64,000 nucleotides of DNA, taken from positions 1-64,000 of the forward strand of contig NZ_JABUXW010000021.1 of the NCBI RefSeq assembly GCF_014897585.1, read 5' to 3'. The translations under genes and the position numbers were made by a program. Source of the DNA: Brachybacterium tyrofermentans. Lineage in GTDB: Bacteria; Actinomycetota; Actinomycetes; Actinomycetales; Dermabacteraceae. How positions within the stretch are numbered: the first letter of the stretch is position 1; each line of letters begins with the position of its first letter. The notes under the pieces were generated by a model that worked only from the letters and a program-made list of their open reading frames with translations, did no database searches and had not been told where the DNA came from. Below, in pieces: positions 32,874-41,457 of the stretch.

Positions 32874-34214
32874 ATGCCTGAGAACGCCACTGACGCGCCC
32901 GTCGTCGAATTCACGCCTGTCGTCGTCGGTGGGGACATCGGTGCCTATTCCCTCGCGCGCGCCTTCCATGAGGCGTACGGGGTCCGCACCGTGGCGATCT
33001 CCCGCCTGGCGGGCTGGGTCGTGGGGACCTCCTCCCTCATCGACAACGTGCAGTGCCAGGACCCGTTCGATCCGGAGACGCTGGCCCCCGTGCTGCAGGA
33101 GGTCGCCGATGCGCATCCGGGCCGACCCCTCCTGTTGCTCGGATCGGCCGACGCGACCGTCAAGCCCATCATCCGGATCCGCGACGAGATCGGCCTGGAT
33201 CCTCGGTACATCGCCCCGTACGTCGACCTGGAGACCTTCGCCGCCGCCACCGAGAAGCAGAACTTCACGAAGCTCTGCCAGGATCTCGAGGTGGACCACC
33301 CGGGCACGGTGGTGGTCGATCTCGCCCAGGAGGTCCCCGGCGATCTCGAGGTGCCCTTCGAGTTCCCGGTGATCGCCAAGCCGGCCGAGGTCTCCGAATG
33401 GAAGCGCATCGACTTCCCGGGGAAGAACAAGGTCCACACCGTCGACTCGCCCGAGGACCTGCGGGCGCTGCTGACCGCCATCCGCGGGGCCGGGTACCGC
33501 GAGTCGATCATCGTCCAGGACCGCATCCCCGGGGATGACCAGTACATGCGGATCCTCACCGTCTACTGCGACGCCGATTCCCGTGTCCGCTTCGCCTCCT
33601 ACGGCCACACGCTGCTGGAGGAGCATGCACCGGGCGCGATCGGGAACCCGGCGGCGATCATCACCGGGGTCGACCGGGAGATGGTGGCCCAGGCGCAGCG
33701 TCTGTGCGAGCGGCTCGGCTGGACCGGCTACGCCAACTTCGACCTCAAGTACGACCGCCGCGACGGCCGCACCAGATTCTTCGAGCTCAATCCCCGCCTG
33801 GGGCGTTCGAACTACTACGTGACCGCCGGTGGTCACAACCCCGTGACCTGGTACGTCGACGAGCATCTGCGGCACGCCCTCCCCGAGCATGGGCCAGGCT
33901 CCGGGGTCGGGGAGGACGGCATCCTCCAGGATCAGCCCGAGGTGCTCTACGCCGTCGTCCCGATCTCCCTGGTGAAGCGGTACACCACCCTCCCCGAGGC
34001 CAAGGCCCGGCTGCGCCGGGCGCTGCGAGCCCGGGTGGGCAATCCCCTGCACTATCCCGGTGTGGACGACTCCCTCTCCCGGCGGCGGTACGTCCTGGCC
34101 GCCGGGCTGAACTCGGTGCTCAAGTTCCAGCGCTACTACCGACCCGAGGGCGGTGACCGGTTCAGCCGTCTGTTGCGCCGCCGCCCCCGGACGGCGCCGG
34201 GGGAGCGGGCGTGA
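32874..34214 (+). CDS. ATP-grasp ligase, D-aspartate-ligase-like (cross-bridge) 1
   Basis: The 446-residue ATP-grasp protein has VVVGGDIGAYSLARAFHEAY (about 17-36), PVIAKPAEVSEWKRIDFPGK (about 165-184), VQDRIPGDDQYMRI (about 214-227), GHTLLEEHAPGAIGNPAAII (about 244-263) and the Mg/ATP end motif GYANFDLKYD...FELNPRLGRSNYYV (about 285-315). This pattern matches Aslfm-type ligases, which add D-aspartate to the lysine or diaminopimelate side chain of peptidoglycan precursors. The neighbouring racemase (4-nt overlap) would supply the D-amino acid. TAGACT lies 6 nt before the ATG, suggesting a leaderless mRNA. Confidence 0.82.
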   Translation: MPENATDAPVVEFTPVVVGGDIGAYSLARAFHEAYGVRTVAISRLAGWVVGTSSLIDNVQCQDPFDPETLAPVLQEVADAHPGRPLLLLGSADATVKPIIRIRDEIGLDPRYIAPYVDLETFAAATEKQNFTKLCQDLEVDHPGTVVVDLAQEVPGDLEVPFEFPVIAKPAEVSEWKRIDFPGKNKVHTVDSPEDLRALLTAIRGAGYRESIIVQDRIPGDDQYMRILTVYCDADSRVRFASYGHTLLEEHAPGAIGNPAAIITGVDREMVAQAQRLCERLGWTGYANFDLKYDRRDGRTRFFELNPRLGRSNYYVTAGGHNPVTWYVDEHLRHALPEHGPGSGVGEDGILQDQPEVLYAVVPISLVKRYTTLPEAKARLRRALRARVGNPLHYPGVDDSLSRRRYVLAAGLNSVLKFQRYYRPEGGDRFSRLLRRRPRTAPGERA

Positions 34215-35014
34215 ACGGCACGGAGCCGGCCGCCGGCGGGACGGCGCATGGCGCCGCCGAGGACGAGCTCGGCGGTCGGCTCGACCCGACCACCTGGCCC
34301 GGCCCGGTCGTCGGGGTCCTGGGCGGTCTCGGGCCCGCGGCCACCTCGGTGTTCCTGGACGTGCTGATCCGCGCCACCGTGGCCCGCAGCGACCAGGAGC
34401 ACGTGGACCTGCTGGTCTCCCAGCACTCCTCGACCCCGGATCGGACCGCGGCGATCCTCGACCCCGACGCCACCGATCCCGGACCCGTGATCCTCCGCGA
34501 TGCCGTCATGCTCCAGCGCGCCGGGGTGGACATGCTCGTCCTGCCGTGCAACACGGCCCATCACTACGCACGCCAGGTGGAATCGGCCACGACGATCCCT
34601 CTGCTGAGCATCGTCGAGACCACCGCTCAGGCCGCTGTCGAGAGAGCGGGCACGGCGCCCATCGCGGTGTTCGCGACCGAGGGCAACATCCACGCTCGGG
34701 TGTACCAGGAGGCGATCCTCGCCCACGGCGGCACGCCTCTGGTCCCCGACCATGCGGTGCAGGAGGACATCAACCACCTCATCTACGGGCAGGTCAAAGC
34801 CGGGATGCCGGTGGACCTGGACCTCTTCGAATCCTGCATCGAGCGGGTGCTCGCGCAGGGGGCCGGCGTCGCCGTGCTCGGCTGCACCGAGCTGTCCGTC
34901 GTCTACGACCAGCACGGATATCGCGGCGATGCCCGCCTGGTCGACTCCCTGACCGAGCTCGCCCGGATCACGGTGCGGCAGGCCGGCAAGGAGCTCACCG
35001 AGCTCTTCCGGTGA
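34211..35014 (+). CDS. Aspartate/glutamate racemase family protein
   Basis: The 267-residue protein has VVGVLGGLGPAATSVFLDVL near the N-terminus, the first catalytic cysteine in MLVLPCNTAHHYARQV, PIAVFATEGNIHARVYQEAI and the second cysteine in VAVLGCTELSVVYDQ. Both cysteines of the PLP-independent two-base racemase mechanism are present. GTG start overlaps the ligase stop (GTGA), so the pair is translationally coupled. Likely substrate is aspartate or glutamate, giving the D-form for the flanking ligases. It differs from the RacE/MurI consensus and looks closer to aspartate racemases (YgeA type). Confidence 0.86.
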   Translation: MNGTEPAAGGTAHGAAEDELGGRLDPTTWPGPVVGVLGGLGPAATSVFLDVLIRATVARSDQEHVDLLVSQHSSTPDRTAAILDPDATDPGPVILRDAVMLQRAGVDMLVLPCNTAHHYARQVESATTIPLLSIVETTAQAAVERAGTAPIAVFATEGNIHARVYQEAILAHGGTPLVPDHAVQEDINHLIYGQVKAGMPVDLDLFESCIERVLAQGAGVAVLGCTELSVVYDQHGYRGDARLVDSLTELARITVRQAGKELTELFR

Positions 35015-35033
35015 CTCGTCGGCGCCCCGCGGC

Positions 35034-35069
35034 GACTGGTGGAGAAGCGCGGACTGGTGGAGAAGCGCG
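35034..35069 (+). repeat. Exact 18-bp tandem duplication
   Basis: GACTGGTGGAGAAGCGCG occurs twice without change (35034-35051, 35052-35069) in the short gap between the racemase and the stop codon of the convergent ligase. Confidence 0.9.
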
Positions 35070-35071
35070 GA

Positions 35072-36367
35072 TCAGAAGCCCGAATCCGTCGGCCGCGGAT
35101 AATGGCGCAGGAACTTGCGCACGTGGTTCAGCCCGACGATCCGTGCGTAGCGGCGCGCCCAGCTGCCGTCTGCGGGATAGGTCCACGGATTGCGCACCCC
35201 GCGCCGGGCGACGGTGCGCACCCAGCGCTTCAGCGCCGGATCGCGCAGGTAGCGCATCAGCAGCGGCATCGGGACCAGGGAGTAGAGGATCTCGTCGAAC
35301 TCGGTGACCGGTTCGAGAAGGCGGTGCTCGATCGCGTCGGCCACCACGAAGCGGGACACGTTCGCCCCCGCACTGGAGACGTAGAAGTTGTTGCGCCCGA
35401 TGCGCGGGTTCACCTCGAAGAACTTCCAGGTCCCGTCGCGGGGATCGCGCTTCACGTCGAAGTTCGCGTAGCCCCGGTAGCCCGTCGCCTCGAGCAGACG
35501 GCGCGCCTGGTCGAGGGCGTCGTCGAAGGGGAGGGTGATCATCGCGGCGGGTCGGCCCAGCGCGTCGGGCGTGTGCTCGCCCAGCAGCACCCGGGCCGAG
35601 CACAGGAGCGTCACCCGCCCGGCGGCATCGGTGTAGGCGGTGATCGAGCCCTCGGCGGTGTCGTCGCCGGGGATCAGCTCCTGGACGACGAGGCGACCGG
35701 CGTACCCGGCCGCAGCGATCGCCCGCACCAGATCGTCCAGCTCCTGCGGGGTCTCGAGGAACCACACCTTCTTCTTGCCCTCGAAGCGCACCCCGGCCAT
35801 GTCCGCGGTGCGGGCCGCCTTCATCACCACGGGGAAGGGCAGCTCGGTGCGCGGGGGCTGCCAGTCCGCGTCCCGGGGCGTCCCCAGATCGATGACCTCC
35901 GTGCGCGGGGTCGCCACCCCGTGATCGGTGCACAGCCGGGCGAACTCCGCCTTGTCCGAGAGGCGCTCGAGCACATCGGCCTCGAGGATCGGCATGACGA
36001 AGTGCGGCTCCAGCTGCTCGCGATGATCGCTCATCAGCTGCACCAGGGAATCAGCATTGGCCAGCAGCAGCTGGGGCCGCACCCCGCCGCGCTCGCGCGC
36101 GAGCTCGACGGCGGCGGCGACCAGGTCCTCGTCGCTCGCGGAGCCTCCGAGCTCGATGACCTCGCAGGTGACCGAGCGGCGCATCGGCTCGATGCCCACC
36201 TTCGTGAGCACCGTCGCCACCACGCCGTACTCCTCGTGGAAGGCGCGGGCGAGGGTGTAGACGCCGAGCCCGGACCCCAGCAGGACCAGGTCGAAGCTCT
36301 CCGAGCTCGACGACGGCCCGAGGTCGGACGCGGTGGGACGGGGAGAGGGCGTCTCAGGTGCTGACAT
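35072..36367 (-). CDS. ATP-grasp ligase, D-aspartate-ligase-like (cross-bridge) 2
   Basis: The 431-residue paralogue of the ligase at 32874 has LVLLGSGLGVYTLARAFHEE, LSDKAEFARLCTDHGVATPR, PFPVVMKAARTADMAGVRFE, VVQELIPGDDTAEGSITAY and GYANFDVKRDPRDGTWKFFE then VNPRIGRNNFYV. It keeps the ATP-grasp ends but differs in the substrate loop (TADMAGVRFEGKKK instead of VSEWKRIDFPGKNK), as expected if it uses another D-amino acid or acceptor. Start ATG 36367 is 7 nt after TAGGAT. The pair of ligases around one racemase suggests a two-residue interpeptide bridge. Confidence 0.82.
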   Translation of the reverse strand: MSAPETPSPRPTASDLGPSSSSESFDLVLLGSGLGVYTLARAFHEEYGVVATVLTKVGIEPMRRSVTCEVIELGGSASDEDLVAAAVELARERGGVRPQLLLANADSLVQLMSDHREQLEPHFVMPILEADVLERLSDKAEFARLCTDHGVATPRTEVIDLGTPRDADWQPPRTELPFPVVMKAARTADMAGVRFEGKKKVWFLETPQELDDLVRAIAAAGYAGRLVVQELIPGDDTAEGSITAYTDAAGRVTLLCSARVLLGEHTPDALGRPAAMITLPFDDALDQARRLLEATGYRGYANFDVKRDPRDGTWKFFEVNPRIGRNNFYVSSAGANVSRFVVADAIEHRLLEPVTEFDEILYSLVPMPLLMRYLRDPALKRWVRTVARRGVRNPWTYPADGSWARRYARIVGLNHVRKFLRHYPRPTDSGF

Positions 36368-36435
36368 ATCGACCATCCTAATGGCGAGAACCACCCCCGG
36401 AGGCCGACGCCGACCGTGTCGGCGCCGGCTCTGCG

Positions 36436-38157
36436 TCAGCGCGTCAGGCGCATCCAGAGGGCGCTGTCCGCGGCGACCTGCTCCGCACCGTCAGGGCCGG
36501 TGGGAACCGAGCGCAGCAGCACCTCGTAGCCCTGGTCATCGGTGACCTCGGCCAGCGGGACCGGGGCGGACGTCGTGTTGACGACGACCCGGAGATCACC
36601 GCGATCGAGGACCAGCACCCCGTCGGGCGCCGTCTGCGCGAAGACCACGCCGGCGGCCTCGCTCTGGACCCCCAGCTGCAGCTTCCGGCGCAGGTGCAGC
36701 GCCGAGCGGTACATCTCCAGCACGGAGCCATCCACCCCGAGCTGCTGGTCGACCGCGAGCGGACCGAACTCCGCGGGCTGCGGAAGCCAGCTCTCGCCGG
36801 TCGAGGAGAACCCGTAGGCCGGGGCATCCTGGACCCACGGCAGTGGCACGCGGCAGCCGTCGCGACCGGGCACACCGGCACGCAGATGCGCGGGGTCCTC
36901 GCGCAGCTCATCGGGGATGTCGCTCACCTCCGGCAGCCCCAGCTCCTCGCCCTGGTACAGGTAGGCGGAACCGGGGAGGGAGAGCATGAGCAGGGTCGCG
37001 GCACGGGCTCGACGCAGTCCCAGCTCGGCATCGGGCACCTCATCGCGGGCCAGGCCCTCGCCGAAGCGGTGGTCCGGGGCGAAGCCGTAGCGGGAGGCGT
37101 GGCGGATCACGTCGTGGTTCGAGAGCACCCAGGTGGTGGGTGAGCCCACCGCATCGGCGAGGGCGAGTGGCTTCTCGATCGCGGCGCGCATCGTCTCCAC
37201 GCCCCAGCGGGCCTGGAGGAAGCCGAAGTTGAAGGACTGGTGCGCCTTCTCGTCGCCGATGTACAGCGGCAGGCGGTGCTCCGGGATCCACGCCTCGAGC
37301 ACCATCATCCGGTCACCCTCGTAGGAGTCGAGGATCGGGCGCCACTCGCGGTAGATGTCCAGCACGCCGTCGTTGTCGAAGTAGACGGGCACCTCGCCCT
37401 CGGGGATGTCGATCAGACCTTCGGCATTCACGGTCGCGTCCGGCAGGCCCTCGGGCTTGACCATGCCGTGGGCGACGTCCACCCGGAAGCCGTCGGCCCC
37501 GCGGTCCAGCCAGAACCGCAGCACGTCCTGCATGAGCTCGTGCACGCGCGGGTTCTTCCAGTTCCAGTCGGGCTGGCTGGTGTCGAAGATGTGCAGGTAC
37601 CACTGGCCGGGTGTGCCGTCCGCCTCGGTGATCCGGGTCCAGGCGGGGCCGTGGAAGATCGAGGTCCAGTTGTTCGGGGGCAGCTCGCCGCTTACGCCCC
37701 GGCCCTCGGCGAACATGTACAGGTCCCGTTCGGGGGAGCCGGGGGCGGCGGCCAGCGCCTCCTGGAAGAGCACGTGCTCGCTCGAGGAGTGGTTGGGCAC
37801 GATGTCGACGATGACCTTCAGGCCCAGCTCATGGGCGCGGGCCATCATCTCGTCGGCGTCGGCCAGGGAACCGAAGCGGGGGTCGACGTCGGTGTAGTCG
37901 GCGACGTCGTAGCCGCCGTCGTGCTGCGGGGAGGTGTAGAAGGGCGAGAGCCAGATCGCATCGACGCCGAGGTCGCGCAGGTAGGGGAGGTGCGCGGTGA
38001 CTCCGGGGAGGTCGCCCATGCCGTCGCCGTCCGCGTCGGCGAAGGAGCGGGGATACACCTGGTAGACGACGGCGTCGCGCCACCACTGGGCGGTCACCGC
38101 CTTACCGGTCGAGGAGGTGGTCGCGCTGGGGGCGGAGGTCGAGATCGGGGAGGTCAT
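36436..38157 (-). CDS. GH13 alpha-glucosidase (oligo-1,4/1,6 type)
   Basis: The 573-residue cytoplasmic enzyme has the GH13 conserved regions: VIVDIVPNHSSSEH (I), ADGFRVDVAHGMVK (II, catalytic Asp), MMVLEAWIPEH (III, catalytic Glu) and WVLSNHDVIRHASRYG (IV, second Asp). It starts WWRDAVVYQVYPRSFADADG, typical of alpha-glucosidases acting on maltose and short maltodextrins. It is the last gene of the maltodextrin operon, after a 139-bp gap carrying a 32-nt duplication. Confidence 0.92.
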   Translation of the reverse strand: MTSPISTSAPSATTSSTGKAVTAQWWRDAVVYQVYPRSFADADGDGMGDLPGVTAHLPYLRDLGVDAIWLSPFYTSPQHDGGYDVADYTDVDPRFGSLADADEMMARAHELGLKVIVDIVPNHSSSEHVLFQEALAAAPGSPERDLYMFAEGRGVSGELPPNNWTSIFHGPAWTRITEADGTPGQWYLHIFDTSQPDWNWKNPRVHELMQDVLRFWLDRGADGFRVDVAHGMVKPEGLPDATVNAEGLIDIPEGEVPVYFDNDGVLDIYREWRPILDSYEGDRMMVLEAWIPEHRLPLYIGDEKAHQSFNFGFLQARWGVETMRAAIEKPLALADAVGSPTTWVLSNHDVIRHASRYGFAPDHRFGEGLARDEVPDAELGLRRARAATLLMLSLPGSAYLYQGEELGLPEVSDIPDELREDPAHLRAGVPGRDGCRVPLPWVQDAPAYGFSSTGESWLPQPAEFGPLAVDQQLGVDGSVLEMYRSALHLRRKLQLGVQSEAAGVVFAQTAPDGVLVLDRGDLRVVVNTTSAPVPLAEVTDDQGYEVLLRSVPTGPDGAEQVAADSALWMRLTR

Positions 38158-38251
38158 GCAGGTCCTTCCGAGGGTGGTGTACGGGTGCTTCGGGCTGCCG
38201 TGCCCCGTGTGGGCGCTGCGGAGGCAGGCGCTCCGAGGTGGGGTGCGGCGG

Positions 38252-38309
38252 GGTTCAGGGGCAGTCAGTGCCAGGGGCGGCGAGGTTCAGGGGCAGTCAG
38301 TGCCAGGGG
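38252..38309 (+). repeat. 26-bp direct duplication of the 3' end of the GH13 gene
   Basis: The 26 bases at 38284-38309, including the GH13 stop codon at 38297, recur identically at 38252-38277 (offset 32). The unit begins GGTTCAGGGGCAGTCAGTGC. Confidence 0.9.
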
Positions 38310-40513
38310 TGATGGACGTCAGAGGCGGCGCGGGCGATCTTTACCAGCGTCGCACCGGCACCCGTGGCAGAGAAAATCAGGGAGCGTCCCAGCAGACGGG
38401 CGCGGGCGCCGCCTTCGTGGTGGAGCGTCTCGGCAGGGCAGACAGCATCAGCCGGTCCGGCAGCGTGAGCCGGTCCAGCAGTGCCAGCCGGTCCAGCTGC
38501 GTGAGCCGGTCCGGCAGCGCCAGCAGGTCCGACGGAGCCGGCAGAGCCAGCAGGATCGACCGGCACGCCCGGGAGAGCGGCGAGGTCGAGCGTGAGCTCC
38601 GCATGGGCGTCCCGCGCGAGATGCACGATCACATCCCCCTCCGGGTGGGTCCGGGCGAAGATCAGGGCGTCGGTGCCGATGTGCAACCAGCGCAGGCCAC
38701 CGCGGCGCAGGGCCGCCTCACGCCGGCGCAGACCCAGCAGGGCGCGGGTCGCCGCGAGGATCGCGAGGTCGACGCGCTCGCTGTCGGCCCCGCCCTCACC
38801 GTCGGCCCCGCCCTCACCGTCGGCCCCGCTCTCACCGTCGGTCTCGTCGATCGCGGGCCACGGCATCGGCGTGCGGGAATGCTCGCCGGTGGTGCCGACG
38901 GCCCCCAGCTCGTCCCCGGCGAAGAGGGTCGGGACCCCGGGCAGGGACGCGAGGGCGGCGATCGCCGTGAGCTGTCGGCCCCGGGAGCCGACGACCGTGC
39001 GGGTGCGCGGCGTGTCGTGGCTCGAGAGCTGGTTCTGGGAATGGCTGCGCGCTTCCCAGGACAGCTGCGCGTTGTAGTCGCGCAGGGTGCGGGAGATGGC
39101 GGTGCCGCTCAGGCGAGGCAGCGTCATGGGCAGGCCGAGCCAGTTGAGCTCGCTGCCCGGGTTGGCGAGCCACGCCCACAGGGGGCGGGTGAAGCCCGCG
39201 TAGTTCATGGTGCCGTGCCAGCCGTCGCCCGCGAGATCGCCGGTGGCGTCGTGGCCGTGCTCGGCGATCAGCCAGGTGTCCCGGCCGGTCACGGCGGCGA
39301 CCTCGCGCTGGGTGGAGCGGATCTCCCGCGCCACCTCGTGGGTGAGGTCCACCTCTCCGTGGCGGCCGGTCATGTTCGCCACGTCGATCCGCCAGCCGTC
39401 GGCGAGGACGGGGCCGGCGAGGTATCTGCCGACGACGCTGCGCGCCCCGCGGGTGAGCCGCTCGCGGAGCACCTCGCTGCGCTGGTCGAGCTTGGGCAGG
39501 GTCGGTACGTCGAGCCAGCAGGCGTACTGCTCAGGGTGCTCGTCGAAGAGGTAGAAGCCGGCTTCGGGGGAGTCCGGATCGGCCTGGGCGGCGCGGAACC
39601 ATTCGTGGGTGTCGCCGGTGTGGTTCGTGGTCAGGTCCAGCACGAGTCGCATCCCGCGGCCATGGAGCGCCGCGGAGAGCCGGACCAGGGCCTCGTCCCC
39701 GCCCAGCAGCGGATCCACGGCGTCGAAGGTCGAGGCGTCGTAGCGGTGCACCGACCCCGCCGGGAACACGGGGGTGAGATAGACGGTGTCCGCGCCGAGG
39801 GAGGCGATGTGGTCCAGCCGGTCGATCACCCCGTCGAGGTCGCCGCCGTAGAACTGCTGCCCGGTGACGACTCCCTGCACCGCGGGCTCGTCCTCCCAGG
39901 CCATCGGGATCGCCCACTCCGGGAGGTGCTCCGGAGCAGGACGGCCGTGACCATCCACCGGCATCGCGGCGCTGCGGGAGAAGCGATCGGGGAAGACTTG
40001 GTAGACGATCGCATCGTCCACCCAGCCCGGGGCGGTCTCCTGGGCGACGAGCCGGAAGTCGGTCGCGTCGGACACGTCCCAGGGCACCAGCCCGGCCGCG
40101 GTGAGCCAGGCATAGGAGGGGGCGGGAGCGCCCGACGCGGTGACGGCGCCGTCCGCGGCGAGCACGCAGAAGCGATAGACCACCACGGGGTTGACGACCC
40201 TCAGCGTCGTCTCCCACCAGGCGCCGGTCGCCTCCCGCGCGGCAAGGGAGAGCTGCGCGGTGCGGATCTCCCCGTCGGCCACCGTGCGCAGAGCGAGGTC
40301 GGCGACCGGATAGGAGTCCGGCACCCACACCCGCAGCAGGATCTCGTCCCCGATCCGGCGGGGCCGGACCGGGACGTGGAGCGGTCCGCCGTCGTGGTGG
40401 GGCTGCTCGGGCAGCGGCACCCCGGAGTCGTCGGGGCCGACGGAACCTGCGGGGCCGACGGACGCTGCGGGGCCGACGGACCCGGCGGGATCAGGGTGGC
40501 GAGGGGACGTCAT
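38297..40513 (-). CDS. GH13 neopullulanase/maltogenic-amylase-like glycosidase
   Basis: The 738-residue enzyme has an N-terminal CBM34-like domain and a GH13 barrel: VYQVFPDRFSRS, LVLDLTTNHTGDTHEWF, ADGWRIDVANMTGRHG (catalytic Asp), TWLIAEHGHDATGD (Glu) and NQLSSHDTPRTRTV (Asp). It would degrade imported maltodextrins, cyclodextrins or pullulan fragments. Three low-complexity insertions stand out: SVGPAxSVGPAG at the N-terminus, DGESGADGEGGADGEGGADS near 590 and a PAGxAGPAHAAG array in the C-terminal domain near 660-700, splitting a domain usually compact. It follows malG by 10 bp in the operon. Confidence 0.88.
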   Translation of the reverse strand: MTSPRHPDPAGSVGPAASVGPAGSVGPDDSGVPLPEQPHHDGGPLHVPVRPRRIGDEILLRVWVPDSYPVADLALRTVADGEIRTAQLSLAAREATGAWWETTLRVVNPVVVYRFCVLAADGAVTASGAPAPSYAWLTAAGLVPWDVSDATDFRLVAQETAPGWVDDAIVYQVFPDRFSRSAAMPVDGHGRPAPEHLPEWAIPMAWEDEPAVQGVVTGQQFYGGDLDGVIDRLDHIASLGADTVYLTPVFPAGSVHRYDASTFDAVDPLLGGDEALVRLSAALHGRGMRLVLDLTTNHTGDTHEWFRAAQADPDSPEAGFYLFDEHPEQYACWLDVPTLPKLDQRSEVLRERLTRGARSVVGRYLAGPVLADGWRIDVANMTGRHGEVDLTHEVAREIRSTQREVAAVTGRDTWLIAEHGHDATGDLAGDGWHGTMNYAGFTRPLWAWLANPGSELNWLGLPMTLPRLSGTAISRTLRDYNAQLSWEARSHSQNQLSSHDTPRTRTVVGSRGRQLTAIAALASLPGVPTLFAGDELGAVGTTGEHSRTPMPWPAIDETDGESGADGEGGADGEGGADSERVDLAILAATRALLGLRRREAALRRGGLRWLHIGTDALIFARTHPEGDVIVHLARDAHAELTLDLAALPGVPVDPAGSAGSVGPAGAAGPAHAAGPAGTAGPAHAAGPADAVCPAETLHHEGGARARLLGRSLIFSATGAGATLVKIARAASDVHHPWH

Positions 40514-40523
40514 GGAGAGGGGA

Positions 40524-41444
40524 TCACCCCTTCACGGCGCCGGCGGTGGAGCCGCCGACGATGTAGCGCTGGAGGAACTGGTACAGGATGATCACCGGGA
40601 TCATGATCATCACGGACCCGGCGGCGAAGACGCCCAGGTTGTTCGACCGGTCCCCCTGGAGCAGGCCGTACAGGCCCACCGCGAGCGTCTTCTTGTCGTC
40701 GGCGGTCAGGAAGATCGAGCCGAGCAGGAACTCGCTGAGCACACCCACCAGGGCGAGCAGCACGGTGGTGGCGAGGATCGGGGTGAGCGTGGGCAGCAGG
40801 ATCTTCGTGAAGACCTGCCAGTGGCTGCAGCCGTCGATGATCGCGGCCTCGTCGAGCTCCTTGGGCACGGTGTCGAAGAAACCCTTGATCAGCCAGACCT
40901 GTCCCAGCGAGCCGCCGAGGAGCACCACGATGTAGCCCGGAAGGGAGTTCAGCCCCAGGACAGGGACGACCTGCCCGAGGTCCGAGATCATCGTGTACAC
41001 GGCGATCATCGCGAGGATGGCCGGGAACATCATTACCAGCAGCAGGGACAGCAGACCGATCCGACGGCCCGCGAAGCGGAAGCGGCTGAACACATAGGCC
41101 GCGAGCGTGGACAGGAACACCTGGGTCACGGCGACCACGCCGCACACGACGAGGGTGTTGAGGTACCACTGCAGGAACGGGCCGCGGGATCCGCTGATCA
41201 GCGCCTCGTAGTGGACCAGGCTGAACGCCTTGGGCAGCAGCCCCGAGGAGGACACGGTCCCCAGCGGGTTCAGCGAGGCGGAGACCACGAACAGGATCGG
41301 GAAGACGGCGAAGGCCATGGCCGCGAGGCCGATCAGATGGCGCCAGCCGATCTCGGCCATCCATCGGCGGGGGGACATCCGGCGCGGGACGGCGACAGAG
41401 GTGCCGGGCGCGACGGGGAGGCGGGGTGTGGTGGAGGTGCTCAT
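40524..41444 (-). CDS. malG: Maltose/maltodextrin ABC permease MalG-like
   Basis: The 306-residue permease has six membrane helices and the EAA loop ELDEAAIIDGCSHWQVFTKI, which docks an ATPase. Order and length match MalG. It pairs with MalF (41458-43038). No ATPase gene (malK/msiK) is in the cluster, so a shared ATPase encoded elsewhere is probable, as in streptomycetes. Substrate specificity is inferred from the GH13 neighbours. Confidence 0.88.
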   Translation of the reverse strand: MSTSTTPRLPVAPGTSVAVPRRMSPRRWMAEIGWRHLIGLAAMAFAVFPILFVVSASLNPLGTVSSSGLLPKAFSLVHYEALISGSRGPFLQWYLNTLVVCGVVAVTQVFLSTLAAYVFSRFRFAGRRIGLLSLLLVMMFPAILAMIAVYTMISDLGQVVPVLGLNSLPGYIVVLLGGSLGQVWLIKGFFDTVPKELDEAAIIDGCSHWQVFTKILLPTLTPILATTVLLALVGVLSEFLLGSIFLTADDKKTLAVGLYGLLQGDRSNNLGVFAAGSVMIMIPVIILYQFLQRYIVGGSTAGAVKG

Positions 41445-41457
41445 CGCAGGTCCCCTC

